From Meandrina meandrites (taxonomy: Eukaryota; Cnidaria; Anthozoa; Scleractinia; Meandrinidae), in NCBI GenBank assembly GCA_963693305.1, contig OY855904.1:44624315-44688314 (forward strand): a DNA stretch of 64,000 nt, read 5' to 3'. Numbering within the stretch: the first letter of the stretch is position 1; each line of letters opens with the position of its first letter. The notes under the pieces are model-generated. The model ran no database searches, was not told where the DNA came from, and saw nothing but the letters and a program-made list of their open reading frames with translations. Of this stretch, positions 12,166 to 22,888 are shown piece by piece. The translations under genes were made by a program, and so were the position numbers.

Positions 12166-14204
12166 TAGGAATGTGACAGTTAACATGGGACAGGTACAAA
12201 GTACTGCGACAGCGTGTGGGAAATTATTCTCGAGTGAATAAACCGCTTTTTTCATGTCAAGTTAGAATTCCGAGGCGAAATTATCGTTTGATTCGCTGTG
12301 TTAGCGTTACAAATTTACATATCATTCGAACAATCTTCAAAATTATGACCATGTCAGAATTCACTGATTTTGGAATCGTATAACGCACGATGAACCACCC
12401 CATTTCGCAAGAGCACATATATTCCATAATGTTTATATCTAATTAGCAAAAGCGACATGAAACGGCATACCCGAGACCTTATTGCAGTCTTTCACCTATT
12501 GTTTACCCGAAACTCTCGATCTAGCTTTCAATTTCTTCCAGTTGAAATTTCTTCTCCGTCAATTACCTCTGTTTCTTCGACGGTTCCCTGCAACCGTATC
12601 TTAGCGCAGATTCTTGCGCTCATTTCGGCTTGCTCGCTTGCTTCATGATCGCGATCTTTATCGAATTAATCCAGCCATTTTTCCTGGTTGTAAATCAACC
12701 CTTTGTTGCATTCCGCTAATTTAGCGGCCCGCTCTTTGTCGAAAGTTTTTGTTTGTTTTCCGTGGCCTCACTTTAGCCGTCGAAAACGGGCAAGATTGCT
12801 TTTTTCTTTGGCGGGCGAATCGCGCCTCAATTCATGTGACCACTTGCCAAGCTAATAAATTCCATTGGCAGAACTTGTCAACGCTCAATTAAGCAATTAA
12901 CATGCAAACAATCTTGCTAGCGGCAGATATAATATTTTACGTCGAGTTATTCTTTTTTTTCTTAAGGATTACCTTAAGATCTATCCAACCGCTACAAAAA
13001 GTAAAATTAGCAAAATGGTAAATTTTCCCCTTACTGATAACATAATACTGCGATAAGGAAATATTCAACAGAGTACTACTGAACTATTAAATCGGGATTC
13101 ACCTTGAGAGGCTTTTTTATCGTCACGATTAGCCCATAATGAATTGTAGCCGTAATTTAAGTCAAACACGATGCCATTCTAAGCATTTTTAGAGCCGTTT
13201 TTTTTTATTGGGGGGGGGGGAGGGGGGTGAGAGATTGCGTACAACTGTAACGGGCCCACTTTGCACTCTTGATTGTGACTTTTTTTCGTTATTTCTTTGT
13301 GGGTTTGGCTATATATTTCGACTGCATGTTACCCTCACCGCGCCAGTTTAAATAATACTGATTATTTTTAACAAACGCCAATTCAGGTCAAATCTTTCAC
13401 CTTAGACTTGCAACATAACGTTTGCATAGGAACATCCATTTCAGTTACACCTCCAGCTCTTGCTCTGATTCTGTACAAAAATGCCATTGTTACCTGTCCC
13501 CAAACTCTTCAGTTTCTTGCACAGTCTCGTCTGGCATTGGAATTTTGACTCTTTTGGTCGCCCAGACTCTTGAGGAAATTTATTTAACACAGTGGTATTG
13601 TGGCGATTTTAAAAAGGTGATGAAAATAGAATTAGAATTCATGAAATAGCCAAAGAGGGAGCTCCGAATGTATTGACTCGTCTTCTTTGCAATTATCTTG
13701 TAATTCAATGTATTATCATTTCAACTGAGCAAATATTTTATCTCTAAATGTGATTTATACTTCACTTTGCCCAGGGGCACACAGGACTGTTGACGCTCTT
13801 CATCAGGATGGTCAACTTTTATCACTCCAACTATTACTTTGTCTAACAAATTCGATTTGCAGTGGGAAAGTGCGATCCAGCGTGAAAACCGTGCTGCAAT
13901 GTGCTTCTCGGAGAGTGCGAGGAAATATAATTTCCAGAAAAAATTACAAGATCAACTAAATTCGCAAATACAACTGCGTTGTATTTCTTTTAATGTCAGT
14001 TCAACGTCTGAATATTCATTTCTGATACATCAAAGCAGTACTGGCCGCGATATCGGAAAACTATAGGCATTTAAATCTCACTTGACTGAAAAGGCTCAAC
14101 TTTCTCTATTTTGTTCTTCTCATTTTCAAACTAATTCGTGTTCCTTGATGCTAACCTAAAATTGCTCTGCAACATCGACAGTGGTCATTAACCGGGACCT
14201 GGGT

Positions 14205-14331
14205 TCAGCAACGAGCAACGGCATCTTCCTGCAGCTCAATAGTGTTGCCATTGGTATCCTTCTCAATGTCGTACTAGACCAGGCGATGCTGGATATAATG
14301 GATCTTTGACATTTCCACATCCTTCTTGGCT
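14205..14331 (-). pseudogene. GFP-like fluorescent protein, last exon (copy A)
   Basis: A TTTCTTTCTAG acceptor is followed by an exon that continues exactly in phase from 14634-14843. The residues follow the C terminus of coral GFP-like proteins: an AKKDVEM start, a HYIQHRL strand and an EDAVARC end before a TGA at 14205-14207. One in-frame TAG follows HRLV, so the protein would lose its last barrel strand. The same TAG is present in copy B, so the lesion predates the duplication. A missed splice cannot easily remove it, because the flanking strands are otherwise contiguous. Confidence 0.85.
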
Positions 14332-14633
14332 CTAGAAAGAAAATATGATGGCAACGATTCAATAAGCTCTAATTGCGAATTCCGAAGTAAAAATAAAACT
14401 CAATGGCTCTTTCATTTTTTCTTGTTGCTAAAGATAGTCGAAAAGGGAATTGAAAAATGTAAGCAATAATGAACTTCTTCAGTATAGAACGAAAATGTAA
14501 CTTTCAAACTGCCTCATTTTCTGGCCGTTTACAAACATTTTAGCTAGTTCTAATTGTTATGAATTATTGTTTATCGCCAAAAAAAATAACTTAACAGAAC
14601 CGACTAATATTTGTGCCAATTATGCCGACATAC

Positions 14634-14843
14634 TTGTAGGTAGTTTGGTATTCGCATCTGTAACTGCCGCCTCCGTCCACCATAAGGAACATGGTAACAA
14701 AGCCCTTTAGTACTCCATCGTGGACAAGTATTCTCTTGGTTGATGGCTCCCAGCCTATCGTCTTCCTTTGCACCACAGGTCCGTTTTCGGGAAAGTTAAC
14801 GCCAATAAACTTGGATTTGTGCACGATGCAGTTCCCTTTAAGG
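14634..14843 (-). pseudogene. GFP-like fluorescent protein, internal exon (copy A)
   Basis: This 210-bp exon has an acceptor (TTGTTGTGACAG) and a donor (AA|GTATGT). It encodes the stretch after the chromophore exon in anthozoan fluorescent proteins, including [12 protein letters not shown], then [10 protein letters not shown], then DGVLKG, then [13 protein letters not shown]. Phase matches the last exon (split Lys codon). The upstream exons with the X-Tyr-Gly chromophore are not found in copy A, which ends at 15196, so the gene is 5'-truncated. With the TAG in the last exon this is a pseudogene. Family assignment is from direct recognition of the conserved barrel strands. Confidence 0.9.
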
Positions 14844-15198
14844 CTGTCACAACAAAGGCAATGTATGAGTGGAAACAGGCAGAGGGAACATGTGGGATAG
14901 AAAAGATGTTAGAAGGAAATTATGACCATATTGCACGCGCTTTCAGTGTTACGTGCATAGTGATTATCGTTTGACAAATGAGCAAACAATTATCAAAATC
15001 CACCAATCACAGCCCACAAGCCATCAGCTTATAAACTCTTGGCTCATTTTCAAAGAAGTGACACGAAACACCGGGCATGTAATTGGTGTGATTGGTGTAT
15101 TTACATCCTGGTCATGTCGACAAACTTTGAAAGACTATGCCGAAAGATGATGTTCAAACGTAACGCTGAGCGTTGTTCTAAAGTAAAGTTGTTGAGAT

Positions 15199-15850
<652 letters not shown>

Positions 15851-16700
15851 TTTTTATGCTACATGTATTTTAATTCTGTTTTTGGAACCAACAGTCTTGA
15901 AATTGTGCTTAAATTATATGTACATGTATATTTTGCTCTGTTCGATGTAGTGTTTTACATGTACATGTAATGTGCTTAAGACAATGTTAAAATATAAAAG
16001 ATCACATTAATATAATAAAAAAGCATAAACAGATAGTGTGAAACCAGTATAAAAATAGCCAGCAACAAAATAGTTTCCACTTTTCTGAGAAATAAAAAAA
16101 AAATTAAAGTGTGACAAATATGCTGGGAGATGAATACCAGACATATCCACAATTTGAGTATCAGCAGAGCAGGCAAACAAAAAATAGCATCCACTGGTTG
16201 GGCTTTGGTAATCATTAACCAGAAGGACTGTACAGATACAGTGTACATACATGTACAGTACCCGAGAGTTCCAACAGGCAAAATTTTGTTGATTACGGCC
16301 AGAAAAATCAAGAAAATTCAAGTCCTCAGGCGGTTATTTTCGCAACTACATTGTAGACTCTCACCAAGTCAAGTTGTCAGTGCTAATTAATTGACAAATT
16401 GAGTCAATGTGGGTGTATTGGATATGGATGGTTATTTTTATGTGAAAATTCCTTTTTTTGTGAAATGCAAGGCACTGGATGCTTAAACTAAAGCAGTGGC
16501 AATTAAACCATAAAATTACATGTAAATGTGCCTCTCTTCGCTTTCCTGAATTTGCAAAGGTTGATTACATGTAGTAAATAAAGCTCATGAATTTAAAGTT
16601 TTTGCAAAGATTATTTATTCACTTTTCAGGGACAAAAGAAATTTTCAGGAAGTGAACATTGTACATCATACAGCACATGCATCTATAAATTGGCATTACA

Positions 16701-16780
16701 TTATTTAATTATTTCTCCCAACTTGTCAACTTTGTCTGCAGCCTTTCCCTTTTTGGTCAGCTTGTTCTGTTGGTTTCCTT
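16701..16780 (-). CDS. Candidate host 3'-terminal exon, unknown protein
   Basis: A strong acceptor (TTTTTATCTTTTCAG) is followed by a short, lysine-rich coding stretch (including KLTKKGKAADKVDKLGEIIK) and a TAA at 16701-16703. An AATAAA-type signal on the minus strand lies about 90 bp further downstream, near 16610. The protein is not recognised. If this is a real last exon, the upstream exons must lie at higher coordinates, with the EnSpm-like element (17047-50803) inside the intervening intron. Confidence 0.4.
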
Positions 16781-16861
16781 CTGAAAAGATAAAAAAAGGA
16801 ACTTTTAGACTCTCACATAGATGTACTGTAGTTGTCGTAGAATGTTGCAATGCTAGGTAAA

Positions 16862-17046
16862 AGGTTAAGTCTACATACAAGCCAAGTGGCCCATCAGGCT
16901 GGAGCTTATCCCAGTTTCCGTAGCATGAAGCAACCACAGTATTTCTACTCCCCATTGGATGGGATGCTAGTCCATCGCAGGGTTACCCTCACCAGTAAAT
17001 TTGCCAGTACCCATTTATTTATACACCTGGGTGGAGAGAGGTACTA
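16862..17046 (-). repeat. SINE, 3' half, split by the EnSpm-like element
   Basis: This minus-strand SINE matches the reverse complement of the intact SINE at 52419-52705 (GGCCCATCAGGC, GGATGCTAGTCCATCGCAG, TACACCTGG). It stops at 17046 inside the GAGAGG region and resumes at 50804, exactly where the SINE consensus continues. The two halves flank the 33.8-kb insertion. Confidence 0.88.
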
Positions 17047-17057
17047 CCCGTACGAAA

Positions 17058-17395
17058 ATGTCTGACCTGACAATAACCCAATTTTGGCCTGATTTTTTAG
17101 CCTGACAAAGACCAAATTTCCATAGCCTCACCTTAACCTTTTTAAGCCTCGTGTTAACCTTAAAAATGGGCCTTAATATTTTAAGTCTTGTAGCCTGATA
17201 TTTTTAAGGCTTGCAGACACGGCACGGTCGAGCGCAAATAAGGCCTGAAATAATTAACTTTAAGGCTTACAAAGCAACATTAAGGCTTAAAAAGTAAGCT
17301 TGTTAGACCTAAAAAGGCAGACTTGTTAGGCTTAAAATTCAGCCTTAAATTGTTACACTAAAACTCTAAATTAAGGCTTAGAAAGGCACGATCGT
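17058..17395. repeat. Left subterminal repeats of the EnSpm-like element
   Basis: At least eight degenerate copies of TTAAGGCTTA or its complement lie in 340 bp (for example near 17204, 17261, 17282, 17327 and 17372, and as GCCTTAA near 17170 and 17341). Such clusters are the usual transposase-binding zones of CACTA-type elements. Confidence 0.7.
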
Positions 17396-17639
17396 AGCAG
17401 CTGATGAAACGCCTAAAAATAGGTTGTGACATGAACCTCGAAACATACCTTCACGCCAAGCTGTTGGAGATATTAGTGTTCCATTACCACTTCGAAACCT
17501 TCTAGAAATCCAGACGTGCAGGCATTCAACAATTGTTTGCCAGTGCGAAAATTCTGTGGTCGAACGTAGTAGGTGTACGAATGAAATGAACACAGCCGCA
17601 CGCGGTCGAAATCATGTGTACACATGTACACATGAATGC

Positions 17640-17833
17640 TGCCGAGCTAACTATAGAATCGCATAGCTCAAAGAATTCTCGCGCTCTGATTGGCTAGAGA
17701 TGCGAGGGTATTTAGCGCGGTATTGCGACTTGAAAGTGAGGCTGCGCGGTATTGCACCGTAGCAACAACCCTAGCAACGCCATCACTGCAATAAAACAAT
17801 TCGGAAACAATTAGAAACAATGCGTTTTCAATC
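17640..17833 (+). promoter_or_regulatory. Probable promoter of the recombinase ORF
   Basis: The segment is GC-richer than its surroundings. It has an inverted CCAAT box (CTGATTGGCT, 17687-17696) and a direct repeat GCGCGGTATTGC (17716 and 17744), and it ends at the ATG. The related recombinase remnants at about 12110 and 53630 also have CCAATCAG upstream of their ATGs. Confidence 0.4.
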
Positions 17834-19384
17834 ATGTCAGTTTTAAAGCCATTACCATCTACAAAGGCAAAAGAGAAGAAAAGCGTTTTTGAAATTGGTG
17901 AAAGTGAAGTTTTTCCTTCTTTCAAACTAAACTACGACTTTTTGGAGTGTTTTAAAAAGCCCCTTTCTCTAGCGACTACAAGAAAGCGACGAAGTGACGC
18001 GGAAAAAATGGCCGAAGCCGAAACGAGCCAGGAAAAAATTGCAAGCACAAGTTTAAACGCCGACGAAGTACCAGCGTCAGTTGATTCAGTTGTTCGATAT
18101 ACAGAAGAAGAACTGACTGCCTTCAAAGAAAACATGGCCTCGGAAAATACGAAGAAAAGTACATGTACCTCCGTTCGCCGCTTGCAGTCGTGGTACATGG
18201 AAAAGTATCAAACTGAACTGAACTTGAACAGCATTTCTAAAACAGAAGCTCCTCGGCTTCTGAAGCATTTCTTTGTTGAAATACGGCAAACGACCAATGA
18301 AAACAAAGGCAAAGAATACGAGCCAGGCACTCTGCAAACCTACCGTAATGGTCTCCGGAGGTATTTCCTCGAACGGGTATGTCCGCCGGCTCCTGACAAC
18401 TTTGACATCGACAACTTTGAAGACGTCGCCACAATGCTCTCCGTGAAGAAAAAAGATTTGAAGAAGAAAGGCTTCGGAAACAAACCGAACGCAGCCCAGC
18501 CACTTGAAGACGATGAAGTTGAAAAGATGTGGTCAACAGGAGCAATTGGTTTACAAAATCCCCGTTCGCTTCTTCGTCTTGTTTGGTGGAATAATGTTAC
18601 GCACCTCGGCATGCGAGCTTTCAAGGAGCAGTACGATTGTCAGCTGGATGATTTTACAATCACTGAACAGTATGTTGAATACAAAGAACGGCAAACCAAG
18701 AACCGCCAAGGAGACGAAGGAAGCGCGACGAAACGGGCTAGAAAGTACAACAACAAAATATGGAAAACAGATGGAGGAGAACGAGACCCATATCGAGCAT
18801 TCACAGAGTATGTCGGACATCGTCCAAAAGGTGAAAAAGTTCCTCGTAATTTTTTCCTGACTCCAGTGGAAAATCCTATCTCGAATGTGTGGTATAAGAT
18901 GGTTCCAGTCGGTCGAAATAAACTCGCAAAGCAGATGCAGGAAATCGCCTCCTTCGCTTCGTTGGATGGAAAATTCACAAATTCAAGCGGCCGTAAAACA
19001 GTCATCCAAAGCTTACGAGACGAGTTTCACCCGCTGGAAATCTCGGAGCTCACAGGTCACGCAGACCCCGGTTCCATTGCCAGTTACAGCCACAATCCCT
19101 TGGAAAAACAACGAAGAATGTCAAACAAGCTGGCTGGTTTTTCATCTACTGTTACCACAACTACCAACGCCAACAGGGGATCTTCGACACAAGTTTTACG
19201 GGAAGTTACTGTCAACAGTCCTGCCTTGCCAACAACAGTCGAGAACAACAAAACAACCATAAATGATGATGACAGCCACTCAGCGTTTACTGCTAGAGCT
19301 CTTGGCGGACTGTTTACCGGGGTAACGTTTACCAACTCCCCGGTAAATATTTCCATAAGCTTCCAGTCAAATCTTAACAAATGA
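17834..19384 (+). CDS. Crypton-type tyrosine-recombinase-like protein (DUF3504-like), intact ORF
   Basis: A single 516-codon frame. Residues 1-110 are a charged, low-complexity leader. About 110-190 is an alpha-helical N-terminal domain (SVRRLQSWYMEKYQTE, then TLQTYRNGLRRYFLER) typical of Crypton-derived proteins such as the ZMYM/KIAA1958 group. The catalytic domain follows, with box I Arg261 (HLGMRA), box II Arg387 (NSSGRKT), box III His409 (LTGHADPGS) and Tyr418 (SIASYS). The first residue of the H-x-x-R motif is Ser384 instead of His. Such enzymes cut and rejoin DNA through the tyrosine. With this substitution, activity is uncertain, and a domesticated DNA-binding role is possible. The ORF has no intron, stop or frameshift, unlike the other genes of the surrounding EnSpm-like element. 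It could be an independent later insertion or a carried gene. Confidence 0.85.
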   Translation: MSVLKPLPSTKAKEKKSVFEIGESEVFPSFKLNYDFLECFKKPLSLATTRKRRSDAEKMAEAETSQEKIASTSLNADEVPASVDSVVRYTEEELTAFKENMASENTKKSTCTSVRRLQSWYMEKYQTELNLNSISKTEAPRLLKHFFVEIRQTTNENKGKEYEPGTLQTYRNGLRRYFLERVCPPAPDNFDIDNFEDVATMLSVKKKDLKKKGFGNKPNAAQPLEDDEVEKMWSTGAIGLQNPRSLLRLVWWNNVTHLGMRAFKEQYDCQLDDFTITEQYVEYKERQTKNRQGDEGSATKRARKYNNKIWKTDGGERDPYRAFTEYVGHRPKGEKVPRNFFLTPVENPISNVWYKMVPVGRNKLAKQMQEIASFASLDGKFTNSSGRKTVIQSLRDEFHPLEISELTGHADPGSIASYSHNPLEKQRRMSNKLAGFSSTVTTTTNANRGSSTQVLREVTVNSPALPTTVENNKTTINDDDSHSAFTARALGGLFTGVTFTNSPVNISISFQSNLNK

Positions 19385-19940
19385 CAGTTTTGTTTAGCCC
19401 AGAATTTGCACTGTTTTCGTGATGAGCTGAAACGCAATTTCAGTTTGACTTCTAAGTATTGCCTCATTACTCTTTCGAAGAAGTTAAACATTCAAAAACT
19501 TTGGACAAGATATTGAGATATTGAATTATTTGATTTTAAGGTGTAGATTTGAAAAACGAACCGGTTCTTTCTTTGTACTTTCACTCCAAATGTGCGCTCA
19601 TTCAGTGCAGGCTGAAAGACTACAAACTGCTTGATGATTTTGTCTTGAGCTTATTACTTGATCTTGATGCTATTTTTAAGACTCCAGACGGTATGTTATG
19701 AAAAAACAACAGACTATTTTATGTGGTAAAGCTTGTGAAGAATTTGAAAACGAAGGTTTCCAACTCACCAGGTTCAAATAAAGTATTGTGAGTTTTGTGA
19801 TTCCTTGCTTGATTCTTATTCGCTGGCGCCTGACAGTTTGACAGTTGATTTGAGGAGCTGTTCATGATGGTTTTACTCCAGCGCGCGCTAAAATTCGCAA
19901 CATTCACCAAATTTTCATTTTTAAAAGGTTATGCGATTCA
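19385..19940. other. 3' flank of the recombinase ORF, no further gene
   Basis: AT-rich sequence after the stop, with no other supported coding frame. An AATAAA-type signal (AAATAAAG) is near 19777. Confidence 0.5.
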
Positions 19941-19989
19941 AGGAAAATCCATTACCTGACTCGTGAATTCCACGTTAAATTTCACTTGA

Positions 19990-20052
<63 letters not shown>

Positions 20053-20087
20053 ACATGGAATTCCCTCGTCAGGTAATGGATTTTCCT
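19941..20087. mobile_element. Small inverted-repeat element (MITE-like hairpin)
   Basis: AGGAAAATCCATTACCTGA is matched at the other end by its reverse complement, and the arms continue through AATTCCACGTTAAATTTCAC and AAAACCGATATCGCAC to a short centre (CTCATCGCTTCGCGA). The whole 147 bp folds into one long hairpin with a few mismatches. Confidence 0.9.
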
Positions 20088-20374
20088 ATAAAGTTGCACA
20101 GCAAGGGAGATTATTGATCGCTGATAAACAGACAATAGACATTACATGAAATTCCAGTGAACCAAACAATTCATTAAATTTTATTGAAGGAATCATGCGA
20201 AAACAACAAATTTTATCTACGCGTTTTAAAAATATCATATGCATATGATCGATCAAACTTAAATTCTAGTTTTGAATATGTTTAATGAAATGGGTATATT
20301 ACCAGTGCTGTATTGTTTCTGGTCCTTAAGAGTAAAAAGATGTCTTACTTATCTCCTGTTATAATCAACAAGTT

Positions 20375-20502
20375 TCAGATAAGTTTTGCTCTTCGCGAAA
20401 CTTTCACCCTGGCGTACGTGATTTGTTGGGTGAAAGCCGAATTCACCTCCTTGGCGTTCGGATATTCTTTTTCGTTCTGAATGCAGAACGCCGTCAAATA
20501 CT
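20375..20502 (-). pseudogene. BEN-domain gene, exon 5 (last)
   Basis: The acceptor is TCATTTACAG and the stop is a TGA at 20375-20377. It joins in phase with exon 4 (split Glu codon) and completes the BEN fold with NAKEVNSAFTQQITYARVKV. This is the 3' end of the gene split by the Polinton (exon 1 at 40210-40387). Confidence 0.7.
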
Positions 20503-21265
20503 CTGTAAATGAGAAAATAAAAATAATCACATTACAAACATTCGTACAAAATGAGGACAAACAGACAAATAAAAATGAGACCAATAAAGGGACGTGATTG
20601 CATGCATGCATTCAAAACAACGCAACGAAACCACCGAAATGAAACGAGCGATCCGTTACTGAATATACCTTGCAGTTTCCAAGACACTAGATATCCTACA
20701 GTCTTAAATTCTTATACAATTTCCACTAAAATATCTCAGTAAATTCTTCTTAGAATAGCAGATCTTTGTTTAGAAATGTCAAGCGATTTCACTTATTATT
20801 TTCCGCTGCAGGGGCAGAATGGTGGTCAGCGGTTTGCTTGCAGTGTGCTTTTATTTGTTGGTCTCAATGACGGTCTCAATGTTTTTGACACTTGGAAATA
20901 TTCGTGTTCTGGCACAGAGACAACTCTCTGTCTCACGGAATATTAATGTCCACAAAACGTAAAAGTGCTCAGTGCCAGAACACAAATTTAAATGTCGAAA
21001 ACATCTAGAGTTTTACAGTAAGCCCGAGCTCGAAAAAATTCCGGAAATACAAAGTCAAAACAATAATTTAGCTTAACACTGCTAAACATATATTTGCTGT
21101 TGTAAAAAGGCAATATTTCGTGCAAATTTTATTAGAATTTTAGACTACCAGGTATCTATTTCTGATCCGTTTTTTGGAAACACTTCCCCGCTACAGGGTA
21201 TCCACAATGAAACAAAAACATTTCCGTATCACCTTGCGGTCAAATATCACGTGACTTACTCATAC

Positions 21266-21512
21266 CTTTACAAGCTGCCACTTTGTTGAAGTCCAGAGGC
21301 AACTTTGACTGCACGGATTTAGCCGAGTTGTGGATTCCAAGGCCACAGCAGTTTGCCAGCTCATCTTCAGAGAACACCAGAGGTATCAGTTTATTCAATA
21401 AAAAGATAGGGGTCTCCTGGCGTGCTCCTTGTAGAGCAGCCCTCAGTTTGGTCCGATCGACAAAAACATCATAATTTTCAAGAAGCTTTACTTGAGAGGA
21501 GCTTGAATTGTT
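21266..21512 (-). pseudogene. BEN-domain gene, exon 4 (core of the BEN domain)
   Basis: A 247-bp exon between TTTTTATTCCACAG and AAAG|GTATGAG. It encodes TPIFLLNKLIPLVFSEDELA and then a pLD-type segment (KLPLDFNKVAACK), the pattern of a BEN domain. BEN domains bind DNA or mediate protein contacts in chromatin factors and in some DNA-virus and transposon proteins. Phases match the flanking exons. Confidence 0.75.
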
Positions 21513-21841
21513 CTGTGGAATAAAAATAGGTTGTCAGACTGATCATCGTGTATCGCTCGTAAATGATTAAAGTAACTTTGCAGAATATTGGAAAGCTGTG
21601 CATATAGTGTGTTTTGAAGGAAACAGGTACTGCCCCGGCGTGCAACGATGCCGAGTTGTGATGTATCAACTCAGCTCTATTTCACAGGGGATTCAAGTTC
21701 TCTCTTCGTACGGAGTTACATGACGCTCGACCGATATAATTATTCCTTTCGGTTATTAAGCATTGATAAAGTTAGTTATAATGTACACAATTCAAAATTG
21801 CTGAGCCCAATCCTTATGCTGATTTCTTATACTGGACTCAC

Positions 21842-21996
21842 CGTTGGTGGCGAGAGGTTTGCTTTAATCACGTATTGCTTGCAAGGCTGCAAGTCTAAAG
21901 ACGAGAGGGGACTGCAGCTTTGAGAAGGGACATGTTCACTAGAGCGGTAGTGTCTGGTGAAGCACTCAAGAAAAGTTATAACCTCTTCACTAGGAA
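21842..21996 (-). pseudogene. BEN-domain gene, exon 3
   Basis: A 155-bp exon between TTGATTGATTGCAG and ACG|GTGAGT. It completes the Val codon started by exon 2 and ends on a codon boundary, exactly as exon 4 needs. The encoded segment (EEVITFLECFTRHY and on) has no motif that I recognise. The perfect phase chain is the main evidence. Confidence 0.65.
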
Positions 21997-22351
21997 CTGC
22001 AATCAATCAATCAATCAATCATTCATTCAATCGAAATAAATCAATCAGCGATCACACAATTATCTGTTAAATGTTATTGCACAACACTCGAAAAACAGAA
22101 AAAAAAATAAAAAGCTTGAAATGTAAAATAATCTGGGTGTCTGGTTCGATTTGCTGCCATTAAGGCGGTTTCTAGTCCCTTGCCCTTTGCCCTCTGACGA
22201 TAGTAATAACATACATAACATTTGGCATAATAATGTTCAACAAGTAGTCATATATTGTGCATGGGCTACCTGTGCTCAGAGGGAATAGAACAATTATAAG
22301 TTCGAAATCCTCCGTACAGTACTTTGTCTTCATAGACTTAACCTTAATTTA

Positions 22352-22380
22352 GCCCCCCCCCCCCCCCCTCCCCTCCCCCC
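22352..22380. repeat. C-rich homopolymer tract
   Basis: Run of C residues with few T interruptions inside intron 2 of the BEN gene. Confidence 0.9.
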
Positions 22381-22484
22381 ACTGCATTTGTAAGGCAATA
22401 TAAAAGCCTACTCCGTTGCCCCAGGACACTTCTTGTTTAAGTTATTGATAGGATCTTCAAGATGAGTAAGACGTTATTGTTTAC

Positions 22485-22675
22485 CTGGATGACAGCAATC
22501 TTTCTGTTGCATGATTGTTGTTAACTGATCTTTAAGTTGCTTATTTTCTTCGCGAAGAGCTTGGTTTTCTTCGTAAAGACGATACGCATTTTTTGCTTGA
22601 GCAGAGGTAAGATCAGACATCTGCTCAAATTCGTCGTCTTCCATCTCTAATAAAGCTGTCATAAAAGACCTCCAT
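22485..22675 (-). pseudogene. BEN-domain gene, 3' part of exon 2 (beyond the Polinton)
   Basis: This is the left-flank remainder of the exon interrupted by the Polinton. It encodes an acidic stretch and a leucine-zipper-like coiled coil (NAYRLYEENQALREENKQLK) and ends at CCAG|GTAAAC. Deleting the Polinton and one TCCAT puts it in the same frame as 37741-39114. Confidence 0.8.
22671..22675. repeat. Polinton target-site duplication, left copy
   Basis: TCCAT here matches TCCAT at 37741-37745. Polintons usually duplicate 6 bp; here 5 bp are unambiguous, and a sixth (A) is shared with the terminal base of the left TIR. Confidence 0.85.
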
Positions 22676-22888
22676 AGTAGTAGGGTTTTGAGAGAGCTGG
22701 CGCATTTTCTTGAATTTCACCGAGGAAAAATCAAAATTCTCCCTTAAATCATCGACAAAACATACTCGCTTCATCTCATGATAAAACCCTTGATAAATTC
22801 TGTATGTTTTGAAAAGTGAAATTTCAGCTTAAAGGAATCTTTTAGGAATAACAAGTATGGAGAAGCAATCGGTCAAAGAGTTGAAGGC
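22676..22888. repeat. Polinton left terminal inverted repeat
   Basis: 213 bp, inverted at 37528-37740, with a single difference (near 22844: GGAATAAC versus TGAATAAC). It begins AGTAGTAGGG, the 5'-AG start usual for Polintons. It includes the TTAAAG promoter box, the ATG and the first ten or so codons of the polymerase gene. Confidence 0.96.

Larger units (their letters stand above)
10303..15196 (+). repeat. Segmental duplication, copy A
   Basis: This 4.9-kb block recurs in the same orientation at 55841-62868 with high identity throughout. Differences include the 2.3-kb insertion in copy B (57036-59341), 87-bp and 70-bp deletions in copy B relative to copy A (14305-14391 and 14657-14726), a 15-bp indel near 12026 and homopolymer changes near 11316 and 13208. 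The left edge lies inside a SINE and the right edge at a TATC/TC microsatellite. The block contains two exons of a GFP-like pseudogene and hairpin elements. Confidence 0.93.

Noticed and set aside
12457..12648. 63-codon ORF inside the segmental duplication
   Set aside because: The counterpart in copy B has substitutions without a coding pattern; no domain or splice context.
17932..19491. Minus-strand ORFs under the recombinase gene
   Set aside because: Shadow frames of the 516-codon coding strand.
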